Translations under genes and position numbers: made by a program | Notes under the pieces: generated by a model | Database searches by the model: none | Seen by the model: only the letters and a program-made list of their open reading frames with translations | Told to the model about the DNA's origin: nothing | Shown: positions 14,986 through 18,535 of the stretch, in pieces | Layout of the letters: the number at the start of each line of letters is the position of its first letter | How positions within the stretch are numbered: position 1 is the first letter of the stretch | Origin: UBA6921 sp964532385 | GTDB taxonomy: Bacteria; Pseudomonadota; Gammaproteobacteria; SG8-11 | Direction of reading: 5' to 3' | DNA: 18,535 bases | NCBI GenBank assembly: GCA_964532385.1 | Contig: CAZHHW010000066.1 | Coordinates: forward strand, 1-18,535

Positions 14986-15489
14986 TTATTCCAGGATGTC
15001 TTTCACTGACTTGCCACGCCGGGCAGCAACATCGTCAGGCGAGGCCATATGTTGCAATCCGTGCATGGTTGCACGCACAACATTGATGGGATTATTGCTG
15101 CCGATGCATTTTGCCAGTACGTCGCTGACACCCACCGCTTCAAATATTGCGCGCATCGCGCCACCCGCAATAATGCCGGTCCCGTCTGATGCAGGCTGCA
15201 TATAAACTTTCGCAGCACCATGCGCAGCGGTGATTGGATATTGCAAGGTCTTTCCGTTTAAAGAAATCTTGCACATGTTTTTGCGCGCATGCTCCATGGC
15301 TTTTTGCACAGCCACCGGAACTTCGCGGGCTTTACCACGGCCGAAACCGACATTACCTTTGCCGTCGCCTACGACTGTCAAAGCCGCAAAGCCAAATTGA
15401 CGTCCGCCTTTTACAGTCTTGGAGACACGATTAACCGCAATCAGTTTCTCGATAAAACCGTCGTTTTTGCTGGATTCGATACTCGCCAT
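14986..15489 (-). CDS. rpsE: 30S ribosomal protein S5
   Basis: S5 acts in decoding accuracy and helicase activity at the mRNA entry channel. It has 167 residues, as in E. coli. The double-stranded-RNA-binding-like N-terminal domain contains LIAVNRVSKTVKGGRQFGF and GDGKGNVGFGRGKAREVP. The C-terminal domain carries GTGIIAGGAMRAIFEAVGV and SNNPINVVRATMHGL. AAAGGT precedes the ATG. The gap to rplR is 46 nt. Confidence 0.98.
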   Translation of the reverse strand: MASIESSKNDGFIEKLIAVNRVSKTVKGGRQFGFAALTVVGDGKGNVGFGRGKAREVPVAVQKAMEHARKNMCKISLNGKTLQYPITAAHGAAKVYMQPASDGTGIIAGGAMRAIFEAVGVSDVLAKCIGSNNPINVVRATMHGLQHMASPDDVAARRGKSVKDILE

Positions 15490-15535
15490 ATCGTTCTACC
15501 TTTGTCTTGCGACGCGATGCGCGCCAAACTAACAC

Positions 15536-15904
15536 TTAAAATTGCAATCCGCCTTCTCGAGCAGCATCTGCCAGCGCTTTCACGCGGCCATGATACTTAA
15601 AGCCGGAACGATCAAATGCAACGCTTGTGACACCCTTTTCTTTTGCGCGTTCCGCGAGCAGTTTGCCCACCACGACCGCGGCTTTGACATTGCCACTGTG
15701 CTTGATATCACCTTTCAGCAGGGCCTCGCGGACTTGCTTATCCAGTGTGGAAGCACATGCCACAACTTCACTTCCGTTCGGCGCCAGCACCTGAGCATAG
15801 GTATGCTGAGATGTGCGATGCACGGACAGACGATACACTCCCATCTCGCGAATCTTGGCGCGGGTACGGCGCGCACGGCGCATGCGTGATTCTTTCTTGT
15901 CCAT
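15536..15904 (-). CDS. rplR: 50S ribosomal protein L18
   Basis: L18 binds 5S rRNA in the central protuberance. It has 122 residues from the ATG at 15902-15904, beginning MDKKESRMRRARRTRAK; E. coli L18 is 117. RLSVHRTSQHTYAQV, FDRSGFKYHGRVKALADAAR and the ending EGGLQF are diagnostic. The frame continues five codons upstream to a GTG, but MDKK is the conserved start and GAGG lies upstream of it. The 103-nt space between rplF and this gene is unusually long for this operon and contains a hairpin. Confidence 0.97.
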   Translation of the reverse strand: MDKKESRMRRARRTRAKIREMGVYRLSVHRTSQHTYAQVLAPNGSEVVACASTLDKQVREALLKGDIKHSGNVKAAVVVGKLLAERAKEKGVTSVAFDRSGFKYHGRVKALADAAREGGLQF

Positions 15905-15931
15905 AACTTGAAACCTCACAAACTCTGCAAT

Positions 15932-15960
15932 ATCGCGTTGCTGATGACTGCAAACGCAAT
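15932..15960 (-). promoter_or_regulatory. Hairpin in the rplF-rplR intergenic region
   Basis: On the minus strand ATTGCGTTTGC and GCAACGCGAT form a ten-pair stem with one G-U wobble, one bulged U and an 8-nt loop. It starts 28 nt before the rplR ATG, just upstream of its GAGG ribosome binding site. No T-run follows, so it is not an intrinsic terminator. Control of rplR translation or an mRNA processing signal are possible roles; neither is shown. Confidence 0.45.
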
Positions 15961-16007
15961 GGTGGTAGTAACAAATCTGGCGAAGTGCGCTGTCTTGACG
16001 CTAAACT

Positions 16008-16541
16008 TTACTTCTTCTTCGCTTCTTTCAATACGATCACTTCATTGGAATAACGAACGCCTTTGCCTTTATAGGCATCAGGCGGACGGTAACCACGAAT
16101 GACAGCCGCCACTTGGCCCACCTGCTGGCGGTCAATACCTTTGATCAGAATTTCCGTTTGACTCGGAGTTTCAATCGTAATTCCTTGCGGCACAGGGAAA
16201 TCCAAAGGATGAGAAAAACCCAGCGTAAGATTGAGCTTCTTACCCTGCGCCTGCGCACGATAGCCAACACCCACCAATTCCAGCTTTTTTTCGAATCCCT
16301 GACTCACACCACGCACGCAATTATTCAAATTAGCGCGGGTTGTGCCGGCAAGCGCATTGGCAGTACCTTGTTCAGCAGCATACACACAGGACAACACATC
16401 GCCGTCTTTGGTCACTTTTACTTCGCCCGGCACCGCATACTGAAGCGTGCCCTTGGGGCCTTTAATCGTTATAGACTGGCCGTTGACGCTAACGTCCACG
16501 CCCTTTGGGATTGAAATCGGCTGATTGGCAACTCGCGACAT
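16008..16541 (-). CDS. rplF: 50S ribosomal protein L6
   Basis: L6 lies near the factor-binding site of the large subunit. It has 177 residues, as in E. coli. The start MSRVANQPISIPKGVDV at the ATG 16539-16541 follows GGAG; a longer open frame to 16604 overlaps rpsH and is not conserved sequence. Both L6 repeats are present, and the C-terminal signature reads IRGYRPPDAYKGKGVRYSNE. It begins 10 nt after rpsH ends. Confidence 0.98.
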   Translation of the reverse strand: MSRVANQPISIPKGVDVSVNGQSITIKGPKGTLQYAVPGEVKVTKDGDVLSCVYAAEQGTANALAGTTRANLNNCVRGVSQGFEKKLELVGVGYRAQAQGKKLNLTLGFSHPLDFPVPQGITIETPSQTEILIKGIDRQQVGQVAAVIRGYRPPDAYKGKGVRYSNEVIVLKEAKKK

Positions 16542-16551
16542 AGATGCTCCG

Positions 16552-16947
16552 TTACTGTACGTAACACAAAACTTCGCCGCCATGGCCAAGCTTGCGCGCG
16601 GCACGGTCGGTCATGATTCCTGCTGACGTGGAAACCAATGCGATCCCCAAACCACCCATCACCTTGGGCAACTTGTCTTTGCCGCAATACACACGTAAGC
16701 CCGGGGTGCTGATCCGCCGCACCTTTTCAATGGCAGGTTTGCCCTCGTGGTAGCGCAACACAACATTGAGCTCAGCCTTGGCACCGCTGCCATTCACCGA
16801 ATATCCGGCAATAAAACCTTCTTCCAGCAGAACCTTCGCGATTGACTGGCGAAGTTTGGAGGCGCCCATGTTGACATCGGGCTTGCTGGCGCCCAGTGCA
16901 TTGCGGATGCGGGTCAACATATCGCTGATTGGATCGGTCATACACAT
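16552..16947 (-). CDS. rpsH: 30S ribosomal protein S8
   Basis: S8 is a primary 16S rRNA binder and, in E. coli, the repressor of the spc operon through a site near rplE. It has 131 residues. MCMTDPISDMLTRIRNALG aligns with E. coli MSMQDPIADMLTRIRN, so I use the first ATG (16945-16947), which has AGGAG upstream. The C-terminal ISTPGLRVYCG and GGLGIALVSTSAGIMTDR are typical. I did not find a convincing copy of the E. coli S8 target in the short rplX-rplE gap. Confidence 0.97.
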   Translation of the reverse strand: MCMTDPISDMLTRIRNALGASKPDVNMGASKLRQSIAKVLLEEGFIAGYSVNGSGAKAELNVVLRYHEGKPAIEKVRRISTPGLRVYCGKDKLPKVMGGLGIALVSTSAGIMTDRAARKLGHGGEVLCYVQ

Positions 16948-16971
16948 GCTTGTAAAACTCCTAAGATGCAG

Positions 16972-17277
16972 TTACCAGCTTGCTTTAACCAAGCCGGGGA
17001 TATCCCCACGCATGGCGGCTTCACGTAATTTGTTACGCCCTAAACCAAATTTGCGATAAACACCGTGGGGCCGACCGGTAATCCGGCAACGATTACGCAA
17101 CCGCACCGGGCTCGCATCACGAGGCAAAGATTGCAATTTTTTACGCAGTTCATCACGCTCTTCATCGCCGGTCTTGGGATTTTGCAGCTTGGCCTTGATT
17201 TGCGCGCGGCGCGCGGCAAACTTCTTCACCATCAGTTCGCGATTCTGGCCGCGCAGCTTTACTGATAACTTCGCCAT
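16972..17277 (-). CDS. rpsN: 30S ribosomal protein S14 (zinc-independent type)
   Basis: S14 is a protein of the 30S head. It has 101 residues, the length of the zinc-free form; the only cysteine is Cys64 in RNRCRITGRPHGVYRKFG. RDASPVRLRNRC and LREAAMRGDIPGLVKASW complete the signature. It lies between rplE and rpsH. The zinc-free S14 contrasts with the four-cysteine S4 in the same cluster. Confidence 0.98.
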   Translation of the reverse strand: MAKLSVKLRGQNRELMVKKFAARRAQIKAKLQNPKTGDEERDELRKKLQSLPRDASPVRLRNRCRITGRPHGVYRKFGLGRNKLREAAMRGDIPGLVKASW

Positions 17278-17287
17278 TATTCAGCCC

Positions 17288-17827
17288 TCAAGTCCGTAAC
17301 GGTAAATTAAATGCCATCAGCAATGCGCGCGCCTCGGCATCGGTCTTCGCCGTGGTCGTGATGGTAATGTCCATACCGCGAATCGCATCGATTTTGTCGT
17401 ATTCAATTTCAGGGAAAATAATCTGTTCCTTGATCCCCATGCTGTAATTGCCGCGCCCGTCAAATGAACGGCCATTCAAACCGCGGAAATCGCGAATACG
17501 GGGAATTGCCACGCTAATGAGACGATCCATGAATTCATACATACGCTCACGCCGCAGGGTTACCTTGCAACCGATAGGTATGCCTTCGCGAATCTTGAAT
17601 CCCGCAATCGATTTGCGCGACAAGGTCGTGACCGGTTTTTGACCTGCGATTTTGGTCATGTCTTCAAGCGCGTTATCCATGATTTTCTTATCCGCGACCG
17701 CCTCGCCCACACCCATGTTGAGTGTGACCTTGGTAACACGCGGAACTTCCATAACCGATGCGTAGTTGAATTGTTTCATCAACTGCGGAACAACGGTTTG
17801 TTGGTAAAATTCTTTTAGCCTAGCCAT
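17288..17827 (-). CDS. rplE: 50S ribosomal protein L5
   Basis: L5 binds 5S rRNA and contacts the P-site tRNA. It has 179 residues, as in E. coli. VTKVTLNMGVGEAVADKK, GQKPVTTLSRKSIAGFKIRE and FPEIEYDKIDAIRGMDITIT are diagnostic. The ATG at 17825-17827 lies 21 nt after rplX. rpsN follows after 10 nt. Confidence 0.98.
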   Translation of the reverse strand: MARLKEFYQQTVVPQLMKQFNYASVMEVPRVTKVTLNMGVGEAVADKKIMDNALEDMTKIAGQKPVTTLSRKSIAGFKIREGIPIGCKVTLRRERMYEFMDRLISVAIPRIRDFRGLNGRSFDGRGNYSMGIKEQIIFPEIEYDKIDAIRGMDITITTTAKTDAEARALLMAFNLPLRT

Positions 17828-17848
17828 GATTCATCGCCGCCTTGACAA

Positions 17849-18166
17849 TTACACATCCAACACTTCTTTAGTGGACTTGAAATAACGCACCTTACGGCCA
17901 TCTTCCAGGGTGCGGAAACCGATACGGTCAGCCTTGCCCGTGGCTGTATTAAAGATCGCGACATTGGAATCGGCCAGCGATGCTTCTTTCTCTACAATGC
18001 CACCGGCCTGCCCGGCGTTCGGATTCGGTTTGGTGTGACGCTTGATCATATTTGCGCCTTCTACAAAAACGCGCCCTTCAGGCAATACTCGCGTGACATT
18101 GCCACGCTTACCTTTGTCTTTACCTGCGATAATGATCACGTCATCGCCTTTTTTAATCTTGCGCAT
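17849..18166 (-). CDS. rplX: 50S ribosomal protein L24
   Basis: L24 initiates assembly of the large subunit. It has 105 residues. The KOW motif is visible in KKGDDVIIIAGKDKGKRGNV (5-24), followed by VEGANMIKRHTKPNP and the conserved C-terminal part KADRIGFR. AAAGGA precedes the ATG at 18164-18166, and the gap to rplN is 17 nt. Confidence 0.98.
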   Translation of the reverse strand: MRKIKKGDDVIIIAGKDKGKRGNVTRVLPEGRVFVEGANMIKRHTKPNPNAGQAGGIVEKEASLADSNVAIFNTATGKADRIGFRTLEDGRKVRYFKSTKEVLDV

Positions 18167-18183
18167 GATATTGATCCTTTCCG

Positions 18184-18535
18184 TTACAGCACTTCAGGCG
18201 CCAATGAAACAATTTTCATAAATTGTTCATTGCGCAACTCACGTGTCACCGGCCCAAAGATACGGGTCCCGATCGGTTGCAATTGGTTATTCAACAACAC
18301 GGCGGCATTGCCATCAAAACGGATCAGCGAACCGTCGGCGCGCCGGATGCCTTTGCGAGTGCGCACGACCACAGCATCGTACACCTCACCTTTTTTAACC
18401 TTTCCGCGGGGTACCGCTTCTTTGATACTGACCTTAATCACGTCGCCGACATTGGCATAGCGGCGATTACTGCCACCGAGCACTTTAATGCACATGATTC
18501 GGCGCGCACCGCTATTGTCCGCCGCCTCCAAACTG
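18184..18535 (-). CDS. rplN: 50S ribosomal protein L14 (5' partial)
   Basis: L14 lies at the subunit interface of the large subunit. The gene runs off the right edge. The 116 visible residues start within the N-terminal strand (SLEAADNSGARRIMC) and run to the natural end KIVSLAPEVL; a full protein is about 122. VLGGSNRRYANVGDVIKVS, RGKVKKGEVYDAVVVRTRKG and PIGTRIFGPVTRELR are typical. A TTG at 18529-18531 is an internal Leu codon, not a start. L14 opens the spc operon in E. coli. Confidence 0.97.
   Translation of the reverse strand, partial: SLEAADNSGARRIMCIKVLGGSNRRYANVGDVIKVSIKEAVPRGKVKKGEVYDAVVVRTRKGIRRADGSLIRFDGNAAVLLNNQLQPIGTRIFGPVTRELRNEQFMKIVSLAPEVL

Overview
The window looks like part of a draft (probably metagenomic) proteobacterial chromosome, most likely gammaproteobacterial. 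The reasons are the gene order of the ribosomal spc-alpha cluster, RpoA and SecY sequences close to the remembered E. coli proteins, an RF3 gene, and a type II secretion (T2SS) gspC-D-E block. The order or genus cannot be fixed from the sequence alone. A run of exactly 100 N at 9957-10056 joins two contigs, so the physical distance between the two halves is unknown.

Left half (1-9956). A 5'-truncated glcF (glycolate oxidase Fe-S subunit) runs rightward and converges, with 14 nt between stop codons, on a leftward gspC-gspD-gspE operon. The operon encodes an inner-membrane clamp protein, the outer-membrane secretin and the cytoplasmic ATPase of a T2SS; no gspF or pseudopilin genes follow. Upstream, on the same strand, is prfC (peptide chain release factor 3). 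Next comes a very small rightward gene (7926-8048) for a 40-residue protein that is 52% lysine, with a strong ribosome binding site, a plausible promoter and a clear intrinsic terminator. It converges on a tRNA-Lys(TTT) gene. Beyond the tRNA lies a leftward YeeE/YedE-family membrane transporter (sulfur-compound uptake, TsuA-like).

Right half (10057-18535). This is an uninterrupted leftward ribosomal-protein cluster in the canonical order rplN, rplX, rplE, rpsN, rpsH, rplF, rplR, rpsE, rpmD, rplO, secY, rpmJ, rpsM, rpsK, rpsD, rpoA, rplQ. rplN is cut by the right edge and rplQ by the assembly gap. A terminator poly-T tract survives on the far side of the gap. Together these genes supply subunits of both ribosomal subunits, the Sec translocon channel and the RNA polymerase alpha subunit.

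Most of the window is ordinary housekeeping DNA and I see no defence island, prophage, CRISPR array or insertion sequence. The best second-look items are the lysine-only mini-protein beside tRNA-Lys, a strong hairpin in an unusually long rplF-rplR gap, a hairpin and candidate promoter in the rpmJ-rpsM gap, a four-cysteine S4 with a TTG start beside a cysteine-poor S14, the isolated gspCDE block, and a gap placeholder that is too short for the missing end of rplQ.
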